Part shown: positions 18,589 to 26,343 of the stretch, one piece after another
Layout: each line of letters opens with the position of its first letter
Position numbering within the stretch: position 1 is the first letter of the stretch
Assembly: GCA_964500225.1 (NCBI GenBank)
Contig: CAZCOA010000025.1
Span: 1-38,900 of the forward strand
Reading direction: 5' to 3'
DNA: 38,900 nt
Source: JAAYDY01 sp964500225
Lineage (GTDB): Bacteria > Planctomycetota > Phycisphaerae > FEN-1346 > JAACEH01
Translations under genes and position numbers: made by a program
The notes under the pieces: generated by a model
Databases searched by the model: none
The model's input: only the letters and a program-made list of their open reading frames with translations
What the model was told of the DNA's origin: nothing

Positions 18589-19751
18589 CACTTCACAAGC
18601 CTCGACAACTGGAAGATCGGCAACATGATGCTGCTAGCCACAAAGCCGACCACGCCGCCCATGACGATGATCATAAGCGGCTCGATCACTGCCGTGCTGG
18701 CCTTGATCACGGCCTTCAATTCACGGTCATAAAAATCCGACACGTCTGCCAGGACGTTGGCCAGGCTGCCTGACTCCTCGCCGGCGGCAATCATCTGGGT
18801 GACGCCGCGCGGCATGAGCGTAGAGCGCAACAACGTCTGGCTGATCGTCTGGCCCTGCTGAACAGTGTCGCGCACTTGGAGCCACAAATCGCGGTAGTGC
18901 AGGTTGCCTGTCACCTTGGCAGTGACGTTCAACGTTTCAAGCATCGGCACACCGGCATTGACCAACTCGCCCATGGTCTTCAGCCCGCGTGAAAGGTATA
19001 GACAGTGGAAGAGTTTTTTGAAGACCGGCATGTTGAGCTTCAGCGTATCGAAACAATAGCGTCCGGCATCCGTGCGGCTGAACATGACCAGCCCGATGGC
19101 CAGGACGACGGCACCCGCAACGTAGAAGTACCAGAACGTGGTCATCGACCAGCTCAGGCCCAGCAGCAGCTTGGTCGGCAGCGGCAACAGCTCTTCTTTG
19201 CCTTCGAAGAAGACCAGAAACTGCGGCAGAATAAACGTGAGCATGAAGATCGTGACGAGGACCGCCATGACGCCGATGATGATCGGGTACAGCATGGCCG
19301 CAATGACCTGGCTGCGCGTTTCGAGCTGCTGCGAGAGGTAGTCGGCGATGCGCGACAGAATATGGCTGAAACTACCCGACAGTTCGCTAGCCTGGATCAT
19401 GTGGACGTAGAGCGGCGAAAACACCTTCGGGTGCGCGGCAACGGCCTCGCTGAACGGCTTGCCGGCTTCGACGTCGTCATAGAGCTGATAGAGCAGCCAG
19501 GCGAGCTTCGGGTTGGTCGTTTGTTGCGCCATGTTTTCGAGGGCCTGGGTGATGCTGATGCCGGCCTTGACCATAACGCTCAACTGCCGGGTGACGGCGA
19601 GAATATCTCGTTGAGTGATGCGTGCTCCGAGCTGGACGGTCATGAGGGACGCTTTCGGGGCTGCCGGTTCAGCGGCCTGTACAGGTGCGGCGGCAGGGGG
19701 CCGAGTTGCACCGACGATCGGCTGCGCGGAATAGGTGGGAGTCGTTGTCAT
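18588..19751 (-). CDS. pilC: Type IV pilus inner-membrane platform protein PilC
   Basis: This is a 387-residue T2SSF-family protein. Two copies of the F domain are visible, each with the LTRQLSVMVKAGISITQAL-type opening and a QLETRSQVIAAMLYPIII-type end, with three membrane helices (near residues 155-180, 200-225 and 355-380). The N-terminal ~40 residues are Pro/Ala-rich. PilC is the membrane base on which PilB and PilT act. AGGAGG eight bases before the ATG is among the best ribosome sites here. It follows pilT after 14 bases. Confidence 0.93.
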   Translation of the reverse strand: MTTTPTYSAQPIVGATRPPAAAPVQAAEPAAPKASLMTVQLGARITQRDILAVTRQLSVMVKAGISITQALENMAQQTTNPKLAWLLYQLYDDVEAGKPFSEAVAAHPKVFSPLYVHMIQASELSGSFSHILSRIADYLSQQLETRSQVIAAMLYPIIIGVMAVLVTIFMLTFILPQFLVFFEGKEELLPLPTKLLLGLSWSMTTFWYFYVAGAVVLAIGLVMFSRTDAGRYCFDTLKLNMPVFKKLFHCLYLSRGLKTMGELVNAGVPMLETLNVTAKVTGNLHYRDLWLQVRDTVQQGQTISQTLLRSTLMPRGVTQMIAAGEESGSLANVLADVSDFYDRELKAVIKASTAVIEPLMIIVMGGVVGFVASSIMLPIFQLSRLVK

Positions 19752-19765
19752 GTCACTGCCTCCTG

Positions 19766-20857
19766 CTACTGGAGCACCTTGGCCAGGCGGTCCGGGTTGG
19801 ATGCCTGGGCCAGGGCGGATTCGCGACTGATGAATCCGTTCATATACAGGTCGCGGATCGACGAATCGAGCGACTGCATGCCGAGGGAGCGGTTCGTGGC
19901 GATGACGTTGGGAATTTCGAACAAACGGTCCTCGCGGATGCAGTTGCGGACGGCCGGCGTCATGACCAGCACCTCGACGGCGGGCACCATGCCCGGCTTG
20001 TCGATGCGCGGGAAGAGCGTCTGGCTGATGACGCCGCGCAGGGTGTTGGCCAACTGGCTGCGAATCTGGTTTTGCTGCTGCGGCGGGAAGAAGTCGATGA
20101 TGCGTTCGATGGTGCCCGCCGCATCGATGGTGTGAAGCGTCGAGAGGACATAATGCCCCGTTTCGGCCGCCGTGACGGCCGCAGCGACTGTTTCCAGGTC
20201 GCGCATTTCGCCCACCAGGATCACGTCGGGGTCTTGGCGAACCACGGTCCGCAGGGCGGCGGCGAACGAGTGGCTGTCGCTGCCGATTTCCCGCTGCTCA
20301 ACCAGGCACTGTTTGCTTTCGATGCGGTACTCGATCGGGTCCTCCAGCGTGATGATATGCTGCCGCCGCGTCTTGTTGATATGGTCGATGATGGCGGCAA
20401 GTGTTGTCGATTTGCCGGAGCCGGTGTCGCCGGTGACCAGGAGCAGGCCGCGCGGCAGGTCCGCGAACGACTGCACGACGGGCGGCAGGTTGAGCTGGTC
20501 CAGCACGGGCGTCTTGGCCGGGATGGCGCGGAAGGCTATGCCGATGACGTCCTGCTGGAAGTGGGCGTTGACGCGGAAACGTCCGAGCCCCGCCACGGCG
20601 GTTGAGAAGTCCGCCTCGCGGTTCTTCAGAAACGCCGCAAAGCGGTCCTCGCCGAGCATTTCCAGAACCATCTCTTCGAGGCACGCTTGCGTCAGCGTCT
20701 CCTCGTCCTCAATCGGGTGCAGCACCGTGTTGATCCGAAGGCACGGACGGTGGCCGACCACCAAGTGAAGGTCCGAGGCCCTCGATTCCAAGGTCCGCGT
20801 CAGCAGTTGCTGAAGCTTTGTTACGCGAACGTTCTGTGCATCCTGAACCAGTGTCAC
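19766..20857 (-). CDS. pilT: Twitching motility retraction ATPase PilT
   Basis: This is a 363-residue secretion ATPase. The Walker A motif is GDTGSGKST (143-151, with Asp where Pro is usual), then LEDPIE (Asp box), VGEMRDLET (Walker B) and STLHT (His box). The late motif AVRNCIRED matches PilT's AIRNLIRE, which sets it apart from PilB. It powers pilus retraction. The start is GTG with AAAGGAA ahead. It lies between pilB and pilC, a common order. Confidence 0.94.
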   Translation of the reverse strand: MTLVQDAQNVRVTKLQQLLTRTLESRASDLHLVVGHRPCLRINTVLHPIEDEETLTQACLEEMVLEMLGEDRFAAFLKNREADFSTAVAGLGRFRVNAHFQQDVIGIAFRAIPAKTPVLDQLNLPPVVQSFADLPRGLLLVTGDTGSGKSTTLAAIIDHINKTRRQHIITLEDPIEYRIESKQCLVEQREIGSDSHSFAAALRTVVRQDPDVILVGEMRDLETVAAAVTAAETGHYVLSTLHTIDAAGTIERIIDFFPPQQQNQIRSQLANTLRGVISQTLFPRIDKPGMVPAVEVLVMTPAVRNCIREDRLFEIPNVIATNRSLGMQSLDSSIRDLYMNGFISRESALAQASNPDRLAKVLQ

Positions 20858-20879
20858 GCCAATTCCTTTCCGGGCCCGT

Positions 20880-22679
20880 TCAGTGGGCCGCTTCCGTCAC
20901 GCGAAGCACCTCTTCAATGGTCGTATGTCCTTGCCGCATCTTCTCGAAACCATCCTCGCGCAGCGTCACCATGCCTCGCTCGCGCAGCAGCCGGCGAAGT
21001 TCCGTCACCGAGGGGTTCGAGGTCACCAGGTCGCGCACCGTGTCGTCCATGATGAGCATCTCGTACAGGGCTACGCGGCCGCAGTAGCCCGTGTTGCGGC
21101 ACTTGGGGCATCCGGCGCCTCGCATCAACTTCACATCCGTCAGCCCCTGAATGTCGAGGAACTGTTTCAACTCGTCCGAAGGCACGTACTCAGTCGCACA
21201 GTGCTTGCAGATGCGACGCACCAGGCGCTGCGCGACGACGGCATTCAGCGACGCGGCGATGAGGTACGGCTCGATGCCGATATTGATTAGCCGCGTGATG
21301 CTCGACGGAGCGTCGTTGGTGTGCAGCGTCGAGAGCACCAAGTGCCCCGTCAGGGCGGCCTGGACGCTGATTTTGGCGGTTTCGCTGTCACGGATTTCGC
21401 CCACCATGATGATGTCGGGGTCCTGTCGCAAGAGGCTCCTGAGGGCGGCAGCGAACGTCATCCCGATGCGGTCGATCACCTGCACTTGGTTGACGAATCC
21501 CAGCCGGTACTCCACCGGGTCCTCCACCGTCGAGATGTTGATGGAGTCGGACTTGAGTTCCTGGAGGGCCGAATAGAGCGTCGTGGTCTTGCCCGAGCCC
21601 GTGGGGCCGGTGACCAGAATGATGCCGTGCGGCTGCGCGATCTGCGCGCGGAACATCGCCAAATTGTCGGGGCTGAAACCGAGACGCTCCAGGCCGATCG
21701 TGATGCTGCTGTTGTCCAGGATGCGGATCACGCACTTCTCGCCGGCGGTCGTCGGCAGAGTGCTCACGCGGAGGTCCACGACGCCGCCGCGCACCATCGC
21801 CCGGATGCGCCCGTCCTGCGGCAGGCGACGCTCCGAAATGTCCAGGTTCGCCATGATCTTGATGCGGCTGATGAGTGCCGCGTGCATGCCCAGAGGAGGC
21901 TTCATCATCTCGAACAGCGCCCCGTCGATGCGGTAGCGCACTCGGAGGTTGGTTTCCGAGGGCTCGATATGAATGTCGCTGGCGCCCTGCTTGACGGCGT
22001 CGCTGATAATGTAGTTGGCCAGGCGGATGATCGGCGACTCGCCGGCCACCTTCTCCAGGTCCGGCAGTTCGTCCGACTCGGTCTCGACCACTTCGACATC
22101 GTTGTCTTCGACGCCGGAGATCAGTTCCTCGACCTGCATGGCCGTTTCGCCGCGGTCGAACTCGTCGAGCACGGCGGCGATGTCGCTCCGACAAGCCACC
22201 ACAATCCGGACGCCCATGCCGGTCAAGCGTTTGATCTCGTCGAACAGGAACACGTTGGCCGGATCGTCGGTAGCCACGGTCAGCACTCCGTCGCGGACCT
22301 CCAGCGGCAGGACACTGTGGGCGTTGAGCAGGTCCGTCGGCAACCGGTCGAGGACGTCGCGGCTGACCTTGTCGGCGGTCGGGCGGACGAACGGACGGCC
22401 AAATTGAAGGGCCAGGCAGCGCATGACCTGCGCCTCGGAGGCCAGGCCTCGCTCGATCAGGACTTGCCCGAGGCGTTTATCGGCGCCTTGCTGGTGCGTC
22501 AGGGCCTCGTCGAGGGCCTCTTGTGTGAGCACACCTTCGTCGATCAGAATCTGCCCGAGTTGCTTCCAGCGTGCGTGTCGCGCCGGCGGCAGCTCAATCG
22601 CGGCCGTGATGCCGCCGGTGGAAAGATCCACCGAGGCATCGGCTGCACCCAGACGATCCGTGTCACGCGAACATGCCAT
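20880..22679 (-). CDS. pilB: Type IV pilus extension ATPase PilB with MshEN domain
   Basis: This is a 599-residue extension ATPase. Residues 40-92 form an MshEN domain: two 24-residue motifs (QLGQILIDEG...HQ and RLGQVLIERG...LQ) split by a five-residue spacer, the layout that binds cyclic-di-GMP in MshE. The first motif starts with Gln in place of the usual Arg. The ATPase core has GASDIHIEP (232-240), Walker A GPTGSGKT (358-365), VEDPVEY, VGEIRDSET and STLHTND. Two CxxC pairs near the end (CKHC, CPKC) bind zinc. The ATG at 22679 is 17 bases after the stop of the PilP-like gene. Confidence 0.94.
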   Translation of the reverse strand: MACSRDTDRLGAADASVDLSTGGITAAIELPPARHARWKQLGQILIDEGVLTQEALDEALTHQQGADKRLGQVLIERGLASEAQVMRCLALQFGRPFVRPTADKVSRDVLDRLPTDLLNAHSVLPLEVRDGVLTVATDDPANVFLFDEIKRLTGMGVRIVVACRSDIAAVLDEFDRGETAMQVEELISGVEDNDVEVVETESDELPDLEKVAGESPIIRLANYIISDAVKQGASDIHIEPSETNLRVRYRIDGALFEMMKPPLGMHAALISRIKIMANLDISERRLPQDGRIRAMVRGGVVDLRVSTLPTTAGEKCVIRILDNSSITIGLERLGFSPDNLAMFRAQIAQPHGIILVTGPTGSGKTTTLYSALQELKSDSINISTVEDPVEYRLGFVNQVQVIDRIGMTFAAALRSLLRQDPDIIMVGEIRDSETAKISVQAALTGHLVLSTLHTNDAPSSITRLINIGIEPYLIAASLNAVVAQRLVRRICKHCATEYVPSDELKQFLDIQGLTDVKLMRGAGCPKCRNTGYCGRVALYEMLIMDDTVRDLVTSNPSVTELRRLLRERGMVTLREDGFEKMRQGHTTIEEVLRVTEAAH

Positions 22680-22696
22680 GGCCTTCGATTCGTCTC

Positions 22697-23386
22697 CTAC
22701 CGCAACTTCAGGACGTAAGGTTTTCCATCATGCGTCAGCACTACCTGGCCTGGAGCAATCTCCTTGACCGTAAAGCTGCCGACGGTTTCGCCGCAGTGAA
22801 CGACCATGCCATTGATGATGGCCGCCTGGTTCCGCTGCGACACCATGCACGTCATCAGTCGCAGTGTTGCAAACTCCTCTGCGATCGGATCCGTTCGGGG
22901 TTCGTCGCCGGCCTGAAGCTGGGGGGACGGCGTGCTCTTGACCTCCTCAGCCACATCCTTAGGCGGAGCGAGGAATTGCCGTGGCACTCCGAACACCTCG
23001 GCAGGCAGCGACTCTAGAGGCATCGGAGTCGGCTTGTTGCCGCCGGCGAACACGTCAAGTGCCTCGTCGATACAAGTGAATAAGGCGTCGGGCGACTGGG
23101 TCGCACGGGACGAGGGCATTAGGCCTGCCTGCATTTCCTGGAGCAGGGCGGCGAGGTCGGGCTTGGTCGGAAGGACGGAGGTGGTGGTGCTCGCCGCCAT
23201 GGCGGTTGCCGGCCCCTTCTTGCGGACAATCTGGACCACGACCACAACCGCCCCGATTGCCACGAGAACGGCCAGGATCTTCAGCTTCTTGCGCTCGCCC
23301 TGGTCGAACGTCATGCGACCGCGCGACGATGAAGCCGATTGTGTTTGTGTTCGTGCGCCAGCCATACGATCCTTCTCCAGCACCAT
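22697..23386 (-). CDS. PilP/GspB-like pilus assembly protein
   Basis: This is a 229-residue single-pass membrane protein. One membrane helix lies near residues 36-52 (ILAVLVAIGAVVVVVQIV). A Pro-rich linker follows, and the last ~40 residues (QAAIINGMVVHCGETVGSFTVKEI, then VLTHDGK) are the small beta domain of PilP, GspB and GspC, which contacts the secretin or links inner and outer membrane parts. It follows pilO, the place of pilP in classical pilMNOPQ operons; no pilQ follows. The ATG at 23386 overlaps the pilO stop; an ATG at 23365 with GGAGAAGGA ahead is a good alternative. Confidence 0.72.
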   Translation of the reverse strand: MVLEKDRMAGARTQTQSASSSRGRMTFDQGERKKLKILAVLVAIGAVVVVVQIVRKKGPATAMAASTTTSVLPTKPDLAALLQEMQAGLMPSSRATQSPDALFTCIDEALDVFAGGNKPTPMPLESLPAEVFGVPRQFLAPPKDVAEEVKSTPSPQLQAGDEPRTDPIAEEFATLRLMTCMVSQRNQAAIINGMVVHCGETVGSFTVKEIAPGQVVLTHDGKPYVLKLR

Positions 23387-23952
23387 CAGTCCTTGCAGTA
23401 CACGTTCAAAATCAAGCTTGCGTCCACCTCGTCGTCGGCGTCGCCAACTGTCACCAGTTTCAGCGACTCCACCTTCGTAACGCCCGGCAGCCGCTCTATG
23501 GCCAGGAGGAACTTGTAGACTCCCGTGAAGGGGCCGCGCAGGCCCATCTCGATTGGGAGCACTCTAAAACCGTCCTGACGGCGGTCTTGCTGAGTCTTGA
23601 TGCGCTGAGTCTTCAGGCCGGCTGCGTCGGCGATCACCCAGACCTCTCGCAGAATCACGTCGATCTCGCCCTGGCGCGGCAGGCTGCCCTCGAACGCTTC
23701 AACGGCCCGCGTCAACCGCTCCAACTGTTGCTCGGCGCCGGCGAGTTTGGCGGTCTCGACTTCAAGCAACTGAAGCGTTGTTTGACGCGTCTGAAGCTCC
23801 TGTCGCTCGTTGGCCATTGCCTCGTTGCGAGGCCGCACGTGCAGGAAATAGAACCCGCCGAGTATGCCGATCAGTACCAAGGCGGTGGCATAAACGCGAA
23901 GTGGCACGCGCGACGAGGCCGCAAGAGCGTTGCGTAGGGCGGTCAGGTTCAC
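23386..23952 (-). CDS. pilO: Type IV pilus alignment protein PilO
   Basis: This is a 188-residue protein with one N-terminal membrane helix (YATALVLIGILGGFYFLHV, about 21-39), a coiled coil (~42-90) and a ferredoxin-like end with IEMGLRGPFTGVYKFLLAIERLP, the usual PilO signature. It pairs with PilN in the inner membrane. The start is GTG, overlapping the pilN stop by four bases (GTGA). Confidence 0.88.
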   Translation of the reverse strand: MNLTALRNALAASSRVPLRVYATALVLIGILGGFYFLHVRPRNEAMANERQELQTRQTTLQLLEVETAKLAGAEQQLERLTRAVEAFEGSLPRQGEIDVILREVWVIADAAGLKTQRIKTQQDRRQDGFRVLPIEMGLRGPFTGVYKFLLAIERLPGVTKVESLKLVTVGDADDEVDASLILNVYCKD

Positions 23953-24656
23953 GATCGCACCTCCCCGGCATCGTCCGAGCGGCTCATACGCAAGGCGTCG
24001 TTGCTCAACTGAAAGGTAATTTCAAACCGGCGCAGGACTCTGTCCTCGAATTTCCGGTCCTCGCTGTACGATAGCTCGACGTTGTTGAAGTAGCTGGAAT
24101 TGGCCAGGGCGGCGATCAAGTGGGCCGCCTCCACGTCGGTCGGCGCCACGCCGACGAGCCGAAGAACGGTCTCTTGGTGTTCGATCTGCTTGGTGGCCGT
24201 GGCCGCCGGGCGATTGCCTCCGGCGGTCGCGGCGACAGGCAGCGGCTGGCCAGGCGCGCCGTTCGGCTGCGCCGACACGATGGTCTTGACCGTCCGTTCC
24301 TCGATCGACAGGCTGGATAGGGTCGTGTGGGCCGGCAGGGCCCGCACCACCTCAGCCACCACGCGGCTGCGGGACACGCCGATCAGGAGTCGCGCGGACC
24401 GCGACGCCCGCTCCAGCACGGCGTCGCGTCGCTGCTTGATGCCTTCCCATCGCGCAAACCCGGCGGCGGCCTCGGCCTCGCGGCGTTCGATCTCCTGACG
24501 CCGACTCTCGACACGGTCCGACGCCAGGCTCAGGCAGACCGACAGCGCCACCAGTGGCACAAGGACCGCGGCTGCAAGCAACGCCGACAACAGGTTCGCG
24601 TGGCGAGCACGCTTGCCCTGGGCGTAGTCTTCAGGAACGAAATTCAGTACCTGCAC
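23949..24656 (-). CDS. pilN: Type IV pilus alignment protein PilN
   Basis: This is a 235-residue protein. The short cytoplasmic start MQVLNFVPEDY is the PilM-binding motif of PilN. One membrane helix (~22-45) follows, then a coiled coil rich in Arg/Glu/Ala and a periplasmic domain. The region around 125-160 is Pro/Ala-rich and longer than in typical PilN. The start is GTG with GAGGGG ahead, ten bases after the pilM stop. Confidence 0.87.
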   Translation of the reverse strand: MQVLNFVPEDYAQGKRARHANLLSALLAAAVLVPLVALSVCLSLASDRVESRRQEIERREAEAAAGFARWEGIKQRRDAVLERASRSARLLIGVSRSRVVAEVVRALPAHTTLSSLSIEERTVKTIVSAQPNGAPGQPLPVAATAGGNRPAATATKQIEHQETVLRLVGVAPTDVEAAHLIAALANSSYFNNVELSYSEDRKFEDRVLRRFEITFQLSNDALRMSRSDDAGEVRS

Positions 24657-24666
24657 GGCTCACCCC

Positions 24667-25773
24667 TCAATTGACCATGGCGCCGAAAAGGCTCAGCCCG
24701 ACGGCGGCTGCCATTTCCGGCTCGGGACGACGATCGGCCGGCGCGGCCTGGCTCTCCCCGGCCGGCAACTCGATGCCCGCGAACGGATCGCCGATCTGGG
24801 CCGGAAGGCCCAGCCGATTCGCCAGCATCTGGCAGAAACCGTAATCGTTCGCCTGAGGCCCCACGAACACCGCCTTGTCCACTCCGTGGGGATTCACGGT
24901 GCTCGAAAAGTAGCACAAGCCCGACAGAATCTCTTCGACATAGTTGTCCAGCGTCGCGCCCGCGAGCTGGTACGGCAGCGAGGCCGCCGGCCGCGGCGCC
25001 TGCGGAGCCGCGGTCATCCGGCTGTTTAGCATGACCGTATCCGTCTGGTGCTTCATCATCAGGGCCTGCTGTTCGCAGAGCTCGTTGAACGGGCGCCCCG
25101 TCTGGGCCGCCGCGGCCTCCAGAATATCGTGGACCCCCGTGCCGATGGTCCGGGCAAACCGCATTTCGCCCTCGTGCATGATGAGTAGATGCGTCGCCCG
25201 CTTATCCAGGTGGGCCAGCATGAACGTGAAGCCCGTCTCGTCGCGACGGCGTCCCAGGTAGCTGAAGGCATGGCCGACGGCCAGTGGCAGGACGTTGATG
25301 CCGACCACCATCAGTCCGAGCCGCTCCGCCATGTGCAACTGTCGCTCCACGACGGCGCGCGGCACGGCAAACACGATGTGGTCCGCCTGGCAATCGCGGC
25401 CGCTGGTGGCGAAAATCTCCACGTGCCGCATCACCGTGTCGGCGACCGGGCAGGGGAGTCGGTCGGCGAGGGTCGTCGCAATGGCCTCGTCGAGTTGCTC
25501 CTGAGGCATAACCGGCAGCCGGACATGATGCACAGACACCTGGTCGCCCGGAAGAGACATCGCGATACGATAGCCCTGGAAGTGGTGCTCCTTCAGCAAG
25601 CGTCCGAGGTGGGCGCGAACGTCCTCCTCGCCGGCGTCAGGGGCCCATGTGTGGGTGGCCCGGCCCACGACGCGCAGCCCCTTCTCGGTGGACTCGAGCT
25701 GGACGGCGCGAACGCCGTCGCCCGAGAGGTCCACGCCGATCGGGTTCACCTGTCGTCCTGACTTCGCGGCCAT
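24667..25773 (-). CDS. pilM: Type IV pilus actin-like ATPase PilM
   Basis: This is a 368-residue cytoplasmic FtsA-like protein. IGVDLSGDGVRAVQLE (near residue 12) is the first phosphate loop; the family pattern of alternating strands continues with MSLPGDQVSVHHVRLP, NVLPLAVGHAF and a late VDKAVFVGPQAND loop. PilM carries PilN's tail and forms a ring beneath the pilus machine. The ATG at 25773 has GGAGGAA seven bases ahead; the GTG at 25788 is part of that same ribosome site and so is not the start. It is the first gene of the operon and lies behind the riboswitch leader. Confidence 0.9.
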   Translation of the reverse strand: MAAKSGRQVNPIGVDLSGDGVRAVQLESTEKGLRVVGRATHTWAPDAGEEDVRAHLGRLLKEHHFQGYRIAMSLPGDQVSVHHVRLPVMPQEQLDEAIATTLADRLPCPVADTVMRHVEIFATSGRDCQADHIVFAVPRAVVERQLHMAERLGLMVVGINVLPLAVGHAFSYLGRRRDETGFTFMLAHLDKRATHLLIMHEGEMRFARTIGTGVHDILEAAAAQTGRPFNELCEQQALMMKHQTDTVMLNSRMTAAPQAPRPAASLPYQLAGATLDNYVEEILSGLCYFSSTVNPHGVDKAVFVGPQANDYGFCQMLANRLGLPAQIGDPFAGIELPAGESQAAPADRRPEPEMAAAVGLSLFGAMVN

Positions 25774-25800
25774 GGGCCGTTCCTCCACTGCAAATCAACA

Positions 25801-25850
25801 AGCAGGGGATCATCCCCTGGCGCAAATGCCGAAGGACGATCCCCTGGATC
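25801..25850 (-). promoter_or_regulatory. Putative expression platform of the riboswitch
   Basis: On the minus strand, CAGGGGATC (25846-25838) comes first, then CAGGGGAT (25819-25812), then ATCCCCTG (25810-25803). The last can fold back on the second copy as a tight hairpin or pair with the first copy, so two folds exclude each other. A modest T-rich stretch (CTTGTTGATTT) follows the hairpin. The ribosome site of pilM lies 20 bases on. Confidence 0.5.
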
Positions 25851-25880
25851 GCTCGAAAGCGTGGTCCAACTGACCGGATC

Positions 25881-25968
25881 GACGCACGTTCGGCAGCCCG
25901 ACCGCCTTCATCGAGGCTCGTAGCTTTGCGCAGCCGCCTTGCGGCAGCCTTGCCTTTTCGGGTGCATC
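25881..25968 (-). ncRNA. GEMM-I (cyclic-di-GMP class I) riboswitch aptamer
   Basis: Read on the minus strand, a lower stem GATGCAC/GTGCGTC and an inner stem GGCA/TGCC close the element. Between them lies a hairpin with GCAA tetraloop (GCTGCC-GCAA-GGCGGC), the junction GCGCAAAGC, the segment TACGAGCCT and AGGCGGTCGGGCTGCC. These match, in order and spacing, the GEMM-I consensus (GGCAA, GNRA hairpin, CGCAAAGC, ACgGgCCT, AGG-GC-GGGyUrCC). The base before GCAA is G, which fits c-di-GMP better than cyclic AMP-GMP, but I am not certain of that position. The element sits about 100 bases before pilM, a known location for this class. Confidence 0.82.
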
Positions 25969-26284
25969 AGACCTCAGCCGATCCTTCCGCTCGCTCTAAC
26001 GACCGACCCCGAGGATCCGTTCCCTCGGGCCATTGCGTAGGGCTATCATCGTCAGGCGAGCGACATTTCTTTATCCGGATTACCCATACTACCACGTTTG
26101 ACGTCTTCGGCTTCGGCCCAGTTTGAGTCTATACATCGCCAAACGCATGTCAAATGCTGCCGCAAAGCAGAACTTGACGCACTAGCCATGGAATCGCAAG
26201 TGCATATTGCCCCATCACTTAGGATAACTCAAAAGTCTCTTTTGGAAAAACTTAAATCGGCTCCGACCAACAACATGGAGGCGT

Positions 26285-26312
26285 AAAACAGGCCCATTTT
26301 CGGAGAGGCCCA
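26285..26312 (-). terminator. Weak terminator-like hairpin after hemW
   Basis: On the minus strand GGGCC and GGCCT can pair around a 12-base loop, followed by TGTTTT. The stem is only 4-5 pairs, so this is tentative. Confidence 0.25.
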
Positions 26313-26343
26313 TGGGAAGTTAGGTCATCTGGCGGCTCTTGGT

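Larger units (their letters stand above)
25774..26343. other. Gene-free stretch between pilM and hemW
   Basis: The 570 bases hold the riboswitch leader of pilM (25801-25968), a hairpin CCCGAGG/CCTCGGG (26008-26029) of unknown role, and a less GC-rich part (about 26090-26290). The latter has one small frame from a TTG (26098-26286, 62 codons) without clear ribosome site or known similarity. I found no convincing promoter for pilM although one must lie upstream of about 25970. Confidence 0.6.

Noticed and set aside
26008..26029. Hairpin CCCGAGG/CCTCGGG as terminator or second aptamer
   Set aside because: No T-run follows on either strand and the flanks do not match any riboswitch core I know.
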